A stretch of DNA of 64,000 nt from contig OX637403.1 of assembly GCA_951799425.1 (NCBI GenBank), positions 24,084,811 through 24,148,810 of the forward strand, read 5' to 3'. Each line of letters begins with the position of its first letter. Within the stretch, counting starts at the first letter, position 1. Made by a program: the position numbers and the translations under genes. Shown here one piece after another: positions 24,900 through 36,337 of this stretch. The stretch comes from Ilex aquifolium. Lineage: Eukaryota; Streptophyta; Magnoliopsida; Aquifoliales; Aquifoliaceae. The notes beneath the pieces were generated by a model that was given only the letters and a program-made list of their open reading frames with translations, was not told the DNA's origin and ran no database searches.

Positions 24900-25550
24900 G
24901 TTGCCCCCCAGCCCTTGCCTTAGGATCTTAGGCAGGGGCTGACCTGTATTCCAGTCAAAGTTAAATATGCACGTGGCTAGCACGTGACTTGAAGATTTTT
25001 GACGGTTTGCAGAAATCATGACTCTCCTCGATTCCCGCGCATGTCTCAGCCCACGTTCCCCAAGCTTTAAATGCCCAAAACGGCTACCTGAACCGTTTCT
25101 ACACACTATTCATCTTCTTCTCTACTTCTTCGTCTCTGTTCTTCTTGCGATTTCAGACGATCTTACTCAAACTTTCCTGATTTCTTGTTTGAAAACGAAT
25201 CCCCAGCCTTCGTGTTGAAGACTCGCATCGCCTCCTTCCTCTGATTTCGCTCCCAGCTTCCGTTTGCCGCTATTCCTGGGTTAGGTACGTCCTCTGCCCC
25301 TTTCGCTTCCTCCTCTGCTCTGGATCCCTCGAATTCGAGGTGGTTGTTACACTTTTGGGCCTTTCGGTTTTTTTACTTTTGGAATCGTGACCATTGCCTA
25401 GCCCCACTTCCTCACTTCGTAGATTGGAGCTCTATAGTCCACATTCTTGCCGTTGGGAGTTACTGTGCTGACCCAAGGGTCATTAGAGAGAGTTTGATCA
25501 GTGTTCCTCCTCTATATCGTTCCTTTAATCTTCCTTTTTCCTGCCCAATC

Positions 25551-28218
25551 ATGTCTGCCTCCTCCAGTGCTACTCGTTCCTCTGTCTCCTTACTGGGCAA
25601 TAGGTCTGAGGATACTGATTTAGGAGACGTAGGTGACGAAATTGATAACTTTCCTGGTGTGGAGGCTGTAGAAATCGAGGTGGGTACCGAGGAGCCTCCC
25701 TCTACTTCTTCTCCCATGCCCCCTAGACCTGATAAAGGCAAGGTCAAGGTGAGTGGAGTCGGGGTTGAAGAGAAGACCTCATATTTGGGATCGGCCTTCA
25801 GGCATGCCGAGTCTGTGGGCTACAGCAAAGAGGCCCCTGAGCTAATGAAGACTTATAAAGTTCGGTATGGTTTTCCTCCTGGGGTCGAACCCTGGTGCCT
25901 AGATAAATCCGTCTATTATGTAGAACAAGTACGCAATAGGGTCTGCTTCTTTCTTGCCGCCTTTGATAACGGTCTTCGCTTTCCTCTGCACCCCTTCATC
26001 AAGGTTGTTCTGCAACATTTTCATGTGTGCCCTTCCCAGATTTCCCCCAACTTCTATGGCGTCATGGTTGGTTTTCTGGTCATCTTCAGGAAGCATAAAC
26101 TAGGGGTTCCTAGCATTTCCTTGTTTCTAGAATTCTTTAACGTTAAACCGACCTCTAAAGGCTTCTTGTATGCCTCTAAGCGTGCCAACGTTAGGCAGCT
26201 TATTTCTAACATTCCGTCCTCTCATAAGCACTGGAAGGAGCATTTCTTTTTTGTCGGGGGCACCAATTGGGAGTATAATCCTGCTGATAAGACTGATACT
26301 CTCGGTATCCCTACGGCTTGGACTGAACCAGAAAACTTGCGTGAGTCTTTTCTTGAGTCGACTGAGCTCTGGTCTGTAACTTATAGGCCTCTTGCCTTTT
26401 TCTTACTTGCACACTTTCTTCTTTTCAGGTGATCGTTTTGAGCTCAGCCCTGAAGATAAGAAGGTGCTAGCGAAGTTGGAGAAGATCAAGCCGGAGAAGT
26501 ACGCCGACCTGATTGAGTCAAGAAATTTGGTGCAGCTAGGTCTGAGCCCTCCCGTGGTGACTTTAGCGATTCCATTATCTGTTTTAGGGGCTGACGAAGG
26601 TAATTTCATCGTCCATTTTTTTCCTCTTCTCTTCATCATCTCTCCTTCTCTTCTTTTTCTCCTTACATCTCCTCGTTCCTTTTAGACCTTCCAGGTCCTT
26701 CCACCATGAAGTCTGTTCCAGGAGAGCTTCAGGCTAAGATTGAGGAACTGATGAAGAGTGGCAAGTCTGGCAAACGCAAGGCTCGGGTCAGTTCTGGGAG
26801 TGGTCCAAGCACCCGAGCTAAAGTCCCCAAATTGGACGTGCCTTCAACCCCCTCTGCTACTAAAGAACTGATTCCTATCAAGGGACCGCCTTCCTCATCC
26901 GTCACCCCTCCAACTGCAGTTATCTCTTCTCCTCCAGTGGCCCATCCTGGGTTGGAGCCTGCTCTAGTGGGAGATCAGACTTCCCCTTCCTCCTCTGAGG
27001 TTGAGAAAGCTTTGGGAGTGATCCCTGATCTTCAACCCAAGAAGTTCTCATACACTACTTCTGGGAAGGTGGTCGAGAAAGAGAGAAAATCTGAGGAAGA
27101 AGATGAGGATTCTTTTTTTGACAATATGGATCTTGCTGCAGGAGCTCTTTCGTCTATTTTTTCTGAGACTGACGTCTTGAAGGCTGCTTCTATGCCCCTT
27201 GAAGAGTCCATATCTTCTGCTCTCCAGGGAGCAGCTGCTGTAAGTGCCAGTACTTTTCCCTTCTTACATACTTTTATTTCGTGATTTCACATAATTCACC
27301 GACCCTTCTTTGTACCTTCAGGCTGCCCTCCACACGAGAGGTCTGCTGCACCGGATTCGGTCTCAAGAGAGTTCTTTTAAGGTTCTAAAGACGTATAAGG
27401 TCAGGGTTTTTGAATTATCTCTTGAGAATGAAGACCTCAAGGCTCAAAATGGAGACCTCAGGACTCAGGCGGAGAGCCTTAAGGAGCAAACGGCGAAGCA
27501 AGCCTCCGACCTCAAACATACATTAACCGTCAAGGTTAGAGCTGAGGAAGGAGAAAAGAAAGCTCGGGATGAGCTAAGGTTAGTTAAGGAAGATCTGCAG
27601 CATAAGGTCGAGGCGTGGTCCAAAGCTACCCAGGAGGCTTTTGATGCCAAGAAAGAGCTCATCCGGGTTAATCAAGATTATCTCGCCCTCAACGAGGCAA
27701 ACGGCAAGCTCTGCGAGGAGCTTGAGGAACAGAAAGACTTGGTCAATCAGCGGGATAATGAGATCGCCGAGCTAAGAGATGAGGCCACTACTTTGTGGGC
27801 TACTGGGTGGCTTGCCTTTAGGCGCAAGGCTATGAAGGCTTTCCCTGATCTCGACTTCAACTTCTCAATTCCTACTGAAGAAGAGATGGAGGAGTCTGGT
27901 TCTGAAAATGAGGCGGAAGCCTCTGCCCCCTCAGCCACAGCCTTGAGTCAAGACGCACCTGCCTCTGGGACCTCTGGTGCTCTTGCCGTAATTTTCGAAC
28001 TTCCAACCGCAACCCCTGAGCTCCGTACTGCATCCCCTGCTGCTCCTATTACCGCACCTCTTTCAGCCGACTCAATGACTGAGGCCCATGCTCAAAATCC
28101 AGATTTAACGGAAGCAGGGACCCAAGGCATTACCGGAAGCTCTTCCCTTGTTTCTGTTGCTGCTGGCTCATCCACCGAGCTGCGAGACCCTTCAATTGCT
28201 CCCTCTCTAGATACTTAG
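25551..28218 (+). CDS. Antisense extra gene (aORF1) of the Tat element, 'putative gypsy-type transposon' domain
   Basis: It is encoded against gag-pol. Four exons join in frame through GT-AG introns: 25551-26340, 26429-26599, 26686-27239 and 27322-28218. They give 803 residues with no stop. Donors are good (GTGAGT, GTAATT, GTAAGT). The start is the ATG of MSASSSATR; the frame is open further upstream but without a better ATG. Exon 1 carries a domain typical of plant proteins labelled gypsy-type transposon/transposase_28 (FFNVKPTSKGFLYASK, then SSHKHWKEHFFFVGG, roughly residues 80-255). The middle is low-complexity Ser/Pro/Lys. Exon 4 has a long coiled coil (LSLENEDLKAQNGDLR, then LRLVKEDLQHK) and a Ser/Ala-rich acidic tail. 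The role is unknown. A protein-binding or nuclear role is inference. It is probably transcribed from a promoter at 24900-25500, next to the 3' LTR. Confidence 0.85.
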
Positions 28219-29027
28219 AACTTTTACTGTGCTTATGTAACTTTTGTTTTCCTTTGTACTTGAACTTGTTGTTTTGGAATATAAATTTCGTAGGGCGTTT
28301 CCTGAATTTTGCCTTGAATCGTGATATGTACTGTGTTGTGATTTGAGACATGAGCTAGATGGTTTTGCCATTTTCCTTTCTTCTCCTTGCACGGTTTTGC
28401 CATTTTCTTTTCTTCTCCTTGCACTCACTCCCCTTGCCCCCTTTTGCTTTGAGGGGTGCTGTGCCCTTCTTGAAGCAAAATTGCTAGATTTGAAGAGTAT
28501 AAAAGACTTGGTGTTGTGTTCAATGGCTTCTTCTGAGCTGTTGAGCTCGACAGTTGGTATCTTAGGGATTCCTATCCTTTCCTTCTTCGTTCAGAGACGC
28601 ACAACTTGATATTCGCGAGCTAGTGTGTTCCCTCTGAGCTACATGGCTCGAGTTTGTGAACTTAGGAATCCTTGCCGAGCTATATAGCTCTTTCTGTGAC
28701 CTAGGAAGCTCTACAAATTTCATTGCTTCTCTTTTCTGATCTTTTTCCTGTGTTTTCTCTTATCCCCCTTGCTTTGAGGAGTGTTCCAAACCTTCTTCAA
28801 GCAAGACCACGGACCTTCTTAGCTGCTAAACTCTTTTGATGAACCGAGGGACCCATCAGGAACTTTTCCCTTCTGATGTGAGCAAGGCTCTTGGAACTGT
28901 AGGTCTTCGAAGACTTGCTATATAGGTGCTCAGCTTTTGACCGAGCTGAGCTTAAACCCGAAGAATATTCTACTTGGGTGGGGCCAGAATTTTTCTTCGG
29001 TTGTTTTGAGTGCAACAGGAGGGTTAA
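28219..29027. other. Spacer between the two antisense genes, with decayed hairpin repeats
   Basis: 28600-28720 carries diverged copies of the palindromic words seen in the arrays (GAGCTACATGGCTC, GAGCTATATAGCTC). 28340-28430 has a short duplicated stretch (GGTTTTGCCATTTTC). The GCTTTGAGGGGTGCTGTGCC and GCTTTGAGGAGTGTTCC segments resemble the region beside the array in retrotransposon 1. There is no gene here. Confidence 0.55.
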
Positions 29028-29759
29028 TCTTGGTTGTTTCCTTTTGTTTCTGAGTTTCTATACTTCTTCGAGATCGAAAAAGATGATGCCCCCTGTTTCA
29101 GCTTCTTCCGTTGGAGAAATTTCAGATTACGGCCTTTGGTCTTCGGCTTCCCCTCCAATCCTGAAGGATGGTCCAGTCGCTTCTTTTTTGCTTCTGGGGA
29201 GTCCTAGCGGTCCCCTGAGGATCGTTGTCGTGAGGCTAGGATCCCACGGTCTTGGAAGAGCTTCTCTCACACTGGTAAGTTCTAGCCGACCTTTCTTGTC
29301 TGTAAGTTTTTCTTTAAATACATGTTCTTACTACCCTCTGATTGTTCAGGTCCCCCTGAGCTAGATGTGCCAGAGATGGTAAGTACTGATAAGTTGCTGC
29401 TCGTCGAGCCTAGGTCTTACTCTGAGTTAATGACGAGTGCAAACCTTTATCTGCTTGGGGCTGAGGCCACTGAATACGAATTTTCCTTTGTCCCTTATCC
29501 TTCCTGGACTTCCTTCTCTGACTCTGATGAGAAAGAGAGTTCTGGCGAGGATGGGGATACTGGTGCTAGCTCAAAGAGGCGTAGGAGGGAGGACTCTTTT
29601 TCCCCTGACTCTCTGTCCACTATCTTCCTCACCCCGGTAGGTCAGAAGCTTCTGGATTCTCTTTATAAGGCTCAGCAAGAAAGGGACGAGCTGAAGGAAG
29701 AGAATGCTCGTCTGAAGGAGGAAGTGGCTGAGTTGAAGTCAAAGACCAAGAAGAACTAG
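29028..29759 (+). pseudogene. Relic of a second antisense gene (aORF2) of the same family
   Basis: A frame from 29028 to 29274 joins, through a GTAAGT donor and an AG acceptor, to 29350-29759 in matching phase. The first exon reads SEFLYFFEIEKDDAPCF, then GFPSNPEGWSSRFFFASGE. This has the same layout as FFNVKP, then HWKEHFFFVGG, in aORF1, so it looks like a paralogue of the same domain. An in-frame TAG at 29205-29207 interrupts it, and a TAA at 29025-29027 closes it upstream, so the N-terminal part is missing or shifted. The second exon has acidic/Ser stretches, a basic KRRRRED patch and a C-terminal coiled coil (RDELKEENARLKEEVAELK). Confidence 0.6.
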
Positions 29760-29907
29760 GAGCTTTACCCCTTCTCTTGGGTGATGTAAAACTATGACTA
29801 TATTTTTCTGAATATCTGTAATATCTGATACTCTGAACACCCCATCTTTCCTTTTTAAGTATGCAACCCCCCCTTTTTTTTTATGAGCTCATTCCGGATT
29901 CTATAAG

Positions 29908-30088
29908 GTTGTTCCAACGCACCCTTCGTGCTCAGAACACGAACGTGGACGGAAAACAGAAGATCCCGTTTGCACTGCTCTTAGTTCTTGACTGACTGTT
30001 GTTTCAACGCCCCCTTCGTGCTCAGAACACGAACGTGGACGAAAAACAGAAGATCATGTTTGCACTGACCTCAATTTCTGACTGATTT
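29908..30088. repeat. Two tandem 90-bp units
   Basis: GTTCCAACGCACCCTTCGTG at 29911 recurs as GTTTCAACGCCCCCTTCGTG at 30001. The match extends through CTCAGAACACGAACGTGGAC and to about 30088. A second small tandem pair with a 39-bp period follows at 30172-30249 (GACTGTTGGTGTCTCCAAGA). Both lie between the antisense genes and the hairpin array of retrotransposon 2. Confidence 0.85.
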
Positions 30089-30271
30089 CGTAGCTGATCC
30101 CTGATGTATCAAACATATCGGGGTTTTCGAGTATGTAGGCTGGGCACAAGGATTGCCAGTTGTGGAGGAAAGACTGTTGGTGTCTCCAAGAAGAGGTCAA
30201 CTTTGAATTTGACTGTTGGTGTCTCCAAGAAGAGGTCAGCTTTGAATTTGACTGTTGGCCTAGGAGCTTGT

Positions 30272-30722
30272 ATGAGCTGAAGAGCTCATCTTGCACTTTA
30301 TAAGCCTAAAAGGTCATCGTTCGTCTATGAGCTGAAGAGCTCATCTTGTATTTATAAGCTTTGAAGCTTATCGTATATTTATGAGCTGAAGAGCTCATCT
30401 TGCATTTATAAGCTTTGAAGCTTATCGTATATTTATGAGCTGAAGAGCTCATCTTGTATTTATAAGCTTTGAAGCTTATCGTATATTTATGAGCTGAAGA
30501 GCTCATCTTGTATTTATAAGCTTTGAAGCTTATCGTATATTTATGAGCTGAAGAGCTCATCTTGCATTTATAAGCTTTGAAGCTTATCGTATATTTATGA
30601 GCTGAAGAGCTCATCTTGCATTTATAAGCTTTGAAGCTTATCGTATATTTATGAGCTGAAGAGCTCATCTTGTATTTATAAGCTTTGAAGCTTATCGTAT
30701 ATTTATGAGCTGAAGAGCTCAT
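30272..30722. repeat. Nine tandem 54-bp units with paired perfect hairpins
   Basis: Units start at 30272, 30327, 30381, then every 54 bp to 30705. Each full unit carries two perfect palindromes: ATGAGCTGAAGAGCTCAT (7-bp stem, GAAG loop) and ATAAGCTTTGAAGCTTAT (8-bp stem, TG loop). On the minus strand the period keeps frame and reads MSSSAHKYTISFKAYKYK. The frame (30306-30803) begins with an ATG directly after the pol stop codon and is in the same frame as pol. As RNA this would be about 17 consecutive stem-loops downstream of integrase. Confidence 0.92.
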
Positions 30723-30803
30723 GCCTTTACTTTGGAAGCCATTGAAGGGTGAATAAAAGACTTGCTCATTCTGATTTAAAAATAGCTCTATTACAAGTAA
30801 CAT

Positions 30804-31934
30804 TTACTGAAAAAACCTCTTAAGGTGCTCGGCATTCCACGAGTGAGGTAGGACCTTTCCCTCCTCTGTTTGCAATTCGTAATTCCCCGGTCGGATTATC
30901 CTTGACACGATATAGGGCCCTTCCCAGTTGGGCCCCAATTTTCCATGTGTGGGATCCTTTCTTGCAAGCAGAAGCCTCCTAAGTACCAAGTCTCCAGCCT
31001 TGAAGCTTCGGTGCCTTACCTTCCTGTCGTAATACCTTGCGGTTTTCCTTTGGTAAATGCGGACACGCTGCAGAGCTCTGTCCCTTTTTTCATCCAAGAG
31101 ATCGAGGTTTAACAGGAGAGATTCATCATTGTGCTCGGCATCTGCAAACTCCACCCTTGGTGATTGGAGCCCTATCTCCACAGGGGCTACTGCCTCGGTT
31201 CCAAAGGCCAGAGCAAAGGGGGTTTCCTGAGTTGCAGATCTGACGGTGGTCCGGTAGGCCCACAATACCTCAGGGATGTATTCCACCCACTTGCCTTTCA
31301 GGTTTTCTAGTTTGGTCTTCAAGGCTGACTTTATGGTTCTGATTGTGACCTCTGCCTGCCCATTGGATTGGGGATGTGCAGGAGCTGAGAAATAGTTCTT
31401 GATCCCAAGCTCGGCACAAAAGCTTTTGAATTTCGAATTGTCGAACTGTTTTCCGTTGTCAGACACGACCGCTCTGGGAACCCCAAACCTGCAAACTATC
31501 GATTTCCAAACGAAGTTTTGAACTTTTTGCTCAGTGATTGTTGCCAAAGGTTCGACCTCTGCCCATTTGGTGAAGTAATCCACTCCTATGATGGCAAACT
31601 TGCACTGTCCCACACCGGTGGGGAGGGGTCCCAGAATGTCCAAACCCCACTGCTGAAAAGGCCATGGGCTTACCACCGAGGTTAGGAGCTCGGGAGGACA
31701 GTGGGACGCATTGGCATGCTCCTGGCAAGTCTTGCATTTTCTTACTAAGTCGGTGGCACTTTTGAGCATGGTGGGCCAAAAATACCCTTGCCTTAGTACT
31801 TTTCCTGCCAAGGCCCGAGCCCCTATGTGATTGCCGCATATACCTTCGTGCACCTCTCTGAGTATATAATTGGCATCCTCATCTCCCACACATTTAAGGA
31901 GAGGCGTTGAGAATCCACGCTTGTACAGACCTCC
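30804..31934 (-). pseudogene. Integrase part of the Tat gag-pol polyprotein
   Basis: This segment continues the pol frame after an in-frame TAA at 31935-31937. It contains the HHCC zinc-binding region (HEGICGNHIGARALAGK, then CKTCQEH), the DDE core (LDILGP, VSDNGKQFDN, NGQAEV with the catalytic Glu) and a C-terminal GPYIVSR-type domain. It ends at TAA 30804-30806. Integrase inserts the cDNA into the host genome. The domain itself looks intact, but as the far end of a polyprotein it would not be made unless the stop is bypassed or another copy supplies it. Confidence 0.9.
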
Positions 31935-34900
31935 TTACAGCAAGGAAAATCTGGCTGACCTGGCCCTTAGCTTGGATGCCTCCTTAGCATCGCTTGGCAA
32001 AGTCCCATTCTGCAGGTACCCTATGATGGGGTCCATCCAGCTCGGCTGAGCTTCGACTGATAGCATGTCATCTTCTTCGATACTTACTGAAGGCTCTGGG
32101 AGGTGCTCCACTGGTATTAGTCTATCCAAGTCTTCTTGCGAGGCAGTTGCTAACCTTGCCAACGCATCTGCTCGTGAATTTTCTGCTCTGGGCACATGTC
32201 TGACCTTAACCTGCACAAATTTTTTCATTATTTCTCGTACCTTTTTGAGGTAAAGGACCATCTTTTCGCCTCTTGCTTCGTAGGTCTCTTCTATCTGTTT
32301 TACCATCAGTTGAGAGTCGCTGCAGATCTCCAGCTGCTCTGCTTCCATAGAACAAGCAAGATTAAGCCCAGCGATGACAGCTTCATATTCTGCCTCATTA
32401 TTTGAAGCTTTGAACCCAAATCTGAGGGCATATTCGACGTCTATTCCTTCTGGGGAGGTTAGGATCATTCCTGCACCGCTTCCCTGAGCATTGGCAGCTC
32501 CATCTACTGAAAGCTTCCATATAGGGAGGTCTGGTATTAAATCCGTGGTTTCCATAGGCGCTGCTGCTGTGAACTCTGCGATAAAATCTGCCAAAATTTG
32601 TCCTTTGATGGCAGTTCTTGGCTTATATCTGATATCAAACTCACTGAGCTCTATGGCCCATTTAACCAACCTCCCTGAAGACTCTGGCTTATGCAATACT
32701 TGTTTCAACGGCTGATCTGTTGGGACCTCGATAGTATGAGTCTGGAAATAAGGTCTAAGTCTTCTAGCTGTTGTAACCAGGGCTAGAACAAGTTTTTCCA
32801 TTTTTGGATATCTCTCATCTGCCCCCCTCAGAGCTCTGCTACAGTAATAGACTGGTTGCTGAGCTCTGTCTCGCTCCCTAACCAGCGCTGCGCTTGTCGA
32901 AAAATCTGAAACCGCCAGGTAGAGGGTGAGGACTTCCCCTTCTAAAGGGCTTACCAAAATGGGGGGTGAGCTCATATAGTTTTTTAGGGCTTCGAATGCT
33001 TCTTCACACTTGGCATCCCACTGGAATGCCTTCTTCAAGATCTGAAAAAATGGCTGGCATTTATCACTTGACCTAGACACGAAACGGCTCAGGGCAGCTA
33101 TCCTGCCTGTCAAGCGTTGCACCTCCCTTGTGTTGGATAGTGATTGCATCTCCAGCATTGCCCTAACCTTCTCTGGATTAGTTTCAATCCCTCTGCTGCT
33201 AACAATAAAACCCAGGAATTTTCCTGCCGAGACCCCAAACGCGCATTTCGCAGGGTTGAGCTTCATTTTGTATTCCTTCAGGATTCGGAACGATTCAGCT
33301 AAGTGCTCGATGTGGAGCTCTGCTTTTAATGACTTTACTAGCATATCATCGATGTAAACTTCCATGGACGTTCCTATCTGTTTTTGGAACATCCTATTTA
33401 CCAACCTCTGGTAAGTAGCTCCAGCGTTCTTCAACCCGAAGGGCATGACCTGGTAACAGTATGTTCCCTGTTCAGTTACGAAGGAGGTCTTCTCCTGATC
33501 GCTGGGATCCATCCTGATCTGGTTGTATCCTGAGAAGGTATCCATGAAGCTAAGGAGCTCATGCCCGGCTGTGGCGTCCACTATTAGGTCAATCCGAGGT
33601 AACGGAAAGCTATCCTTGGGGCATGCTCGGTTGAGATCAGTAAAGTCAATGCACAATCGCCACTTGCCATTAGTTTTCTTAACGAGAACCACATTCGCCA
33701 ACCAGGTAGGGTAGTCAACTTCCCTGATGGCCTTGGCATGGAGGAGTTTGCTGACCTCCTCATTAATTGCCTTTTGTCTTTCTGAGGCAAAACTCCTCAT
33801 CTTTTGTTTGACTGGTTTGCAAGCTGGATTCACGCTTAGCTTATGGGTAATGACCGAAGGATTAATTCCCTCCATGTCTTCCTGCTTCCAAGCAAACACT
33901 CCTACATTCTCTTTTAGGAACTGGATGAGGAGACCTTTGAGCTCTGCGTTTAGTCTGGAACCCACATAAACAAGGTGTTCTGGCTTTTCATCAAGCTGAA
34001 CTGGTTCCAGCTCTTCCGATGGCATTGGTCTTGTCTCCATTTCATCTCTCATGTCGAGTTCATCCAGTTGGATGTTCTCAACCTCCTTCTTTTTCACGGA
34101 AGCCATATAGCATTCCCTTGCTACCCGCTGGTCCCCTCGGACTACTCCGATTCCATTATCTGTAGGGAATTTCACGACTAAATGGTAGGCAGACGGGATT
34201 GCCTTCATGGAGTTAAGGGATGGCCTCCCAAGCAAGATGTTGTATGCAGAGGGTGCATCGACCACTAGGAACTTTACGGTGGTAGTGGCTTGGCAAGGTG
34301 GGTCCCCTAGGGTGAGCACGAGCTGGATCGAGCCTAGGGGGATCACCCTTTCTCCGGAGAATCCCAGCAAGTGAGTGCTTACTGGCTCAAGTCTTTCCCT
34401 CCCTATATCCATCTTGTCAAACGCAGGTGCGAAAATGATATCTGCCGAGCTCCCATTATCGATTAGAACACGATGAACAGTTCTATTAGCCACCACTGCT
34501 CGCACCACCAATGGGTCATCATGAGGGTACCGGCATCCCTCCAAATCAGCATCTGAAAAAGTGATAGCTGTATCTATGCGTGGTGTTTTGGATACAGCGT
34601 GCACTTCGAGAGCTTCTTCGGCTCTGATCCGGCGGAGGTGTGCTTTCCTGGCCGAGCTAGATTCTCCGCCTCCTGCGAACCCTCCTGATATTACTCTGAT
34701 CTCCCCTAGAGGCTGCTGGTGCGGTGCCGGTGCCTGCTGTCGGGGTGGTGGAGGTGGAAGAGCTCGGTTCTGGTTGTCATTGGCTACAAAACGACGTAAC
34801 TGACCTCGTTGGATCAAAAACTCGATCTCCTTCTTTAATTGAATGCAGTCATCAGTGTGGTGACCATGGTCTCTATGATAATCGCAGTACTTGGTGGGGT

Positions 34901-35114
34901 CTCTTTTGGCTGGATCTGCCTTCATCCGAGGTGGCCATCTTAAGAACTTCTCGTTTTGGACCTCATACAGAACTTGCGACACAGCGGCGGTGAGTGGGGT
35001 GAATCGCTGGGGTCCATATCTGGGCTGCAGTTCAGGCTGCATGGGGCCCAGGCGGTCTCTGACATTTCCTCTTCTCTTTGGCGAGCGGTCCCTATCTCTT
35101 CTGGGAGACCTCTC
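31935..35114 (-). pseudogene. Protease, reverse transcriptase and two RNase H domains of Tat gag-pol
   Basis: In one frame it shows: a zinc-knuckle-like motif CDYHRDHGHHTDDC; an aspartic protease with VLIDNGSSADI; a reverse transcriptase with VYIDDML at the active site; the RT-linked RNase H (LYLAVSDFSTSAALVRE, degenerate); and a second, archaeal-type RNase H (LSVDGAANAQGSGAGM, then EAEYEAVIAGL). The second RNase H places the element in the Tat lineage. The segment lies between TGA 35115-35117 and TAA 31935-31937. Its first ATG is at 35042, but in an intact copy it would be made as part of one gag-pol polyprotein. Confidence 0.92.
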
Positions 35115-36275
35115 TCACCCTTTTTCCTTCCTGGGACTCCTGTCTCTTCTCTTCTCTTCTTTTTCCTTCTCCTTTCGTGAGGATGTTCCTCCTACTTTAG
35201 AAAGGAGTGCCTCTTCGCCATTTATATACTTCTCTGCCTTGGCTAACACCTCAGCCATGCTTGCCTGAGGGTTCTTTGATATAGAGAACATCAAGTCCTT
35301 TGATTGCACTCCCAATCCTGCAATGAAAGCAGTTATGGCGAATTTTTCGTCTGGGACGTCTACCTTCAATGTCTCCGAGTTAAACCTTTGGACATAAGAC
35401 CTCAGGTTCTCTTGGGGACCCTGCTTCACGTTCAGCAGGTGGTAGCTTGGCTTTCTGTATATCCGGGCTCCTATAAAGTGGGATACGAAAGTTATGGAGA
35501 ACTCTTTAAAGGATGAGATCGAGGCTGGTGGGAGCCTGTGAAACCAGGTTAAGGCAGAGCCTTTTAATGTGATGGCAAAAGCTCTGCAACGCACGGGATC
35601 CTGGTATCCATGTAACTCCATCTGGTTTTTGTAAGTGTTGAGGTGATCTACGTGATCTTTCGTCCCATCAAAGACCTCTACTTGTGGCATCCTGAATTTT
35701 GGTGGAAGGGGAAAGTGTAGCACTCCAGTGGTAAATGGGGACTCGGTTTGCTGCACTAGGACGTCCATTGTAACCGGAGCCTTGTTCTTTACAGCCTCCT
35801 TCATGTGGCTGAGCTCTTCCTGGATGTCTTTGAAGCGTTGCTCCCAGTGGTGCTCTCTCCTGTCTTGCGGGTGAGGGAGAAAGTCGTCCCTCTCACCCCT
35901 ATCGTTCTGACTTTGCACCTTGTCGTTTTGGCCATTCCTAGGGGGTATGTAGGGAACATGTCCCCTGGTCTGGCTGCCTTCTCCTCCTTCACTGACCTCT
36001 CTAAGGGGGTCCCCGTGTCGTTGTTCCCTATGAGGGGGATCATTCTGGCCTTCTTGGGCCGGTCGTGCCTCCTGTGGGCGCTGTACGAGCCTTGATAGCT
36101 CTGCATTCTCCCTTAGTAAACGTTGGTTGATGAGGCGAAGGGCCTCCATCTCGTTATTAATGGGGGAATTAACCTCCGGGATATTCCCGGGTTGTCTGCC
36201 GTTGGTGGCTTCCTGCTGATCTTGCATTCGTGGTAGGTTTGTTTGACTTCTGCTCATATTTCGAGTTGTTACCAT
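35115..36275 (-). pseudogene. Gag of retrotransposon 2, cut by an in-frame TGA
   Basis: The ATG is at 36273-36275 (MVTTRNMSR), beside the primer-binding site. It makes 386 residues, then a TGA at 35115-35117. The middle has the retrotransposon gag core (GSALTWFHRLPPASI, SYHLLNVKQGPQENL). The end is basic (RRDRSPRKEKG). In retrotransposon 1 the same position reads an arginine CGA, so a C-to-T change made the stop. The frame downstream of the stop is the pol frame, so gag and pol were one polyprotein in the ancestor. Confidence 0.93.
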
Positions 36276-36319
36276 CAGTCACTGAGGAATCAGCTTACTT
36301 GTAACAGGAACAGTCGTTC

Positions 36320-36337
36320 CCACAGACGGCGCCAAAC
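36320..36337 (-). other. Primer-binding site of retrotransposon 2
   Basis: The minus strand reads GTTTGGCGCCGTCTGTGG directly after the 5' LTR, identical to the site in retrotransposon 1. It is where minus-strand cDNA synthesis would be primed by a host tRNA. Confidence 0.7.

Noticed and set aside
30272-30722. CRISPR-like periodic array
   Set aside because: Units are whole 54-bp tandem copies without unique spacers, and they sit inside a plant retrotransposon.
34561-35268. Plus-strand frames opposite gag-pol
   Set aside because: They are mirror frames of the conserved gag-pol coding sequence and have no domain of their own.
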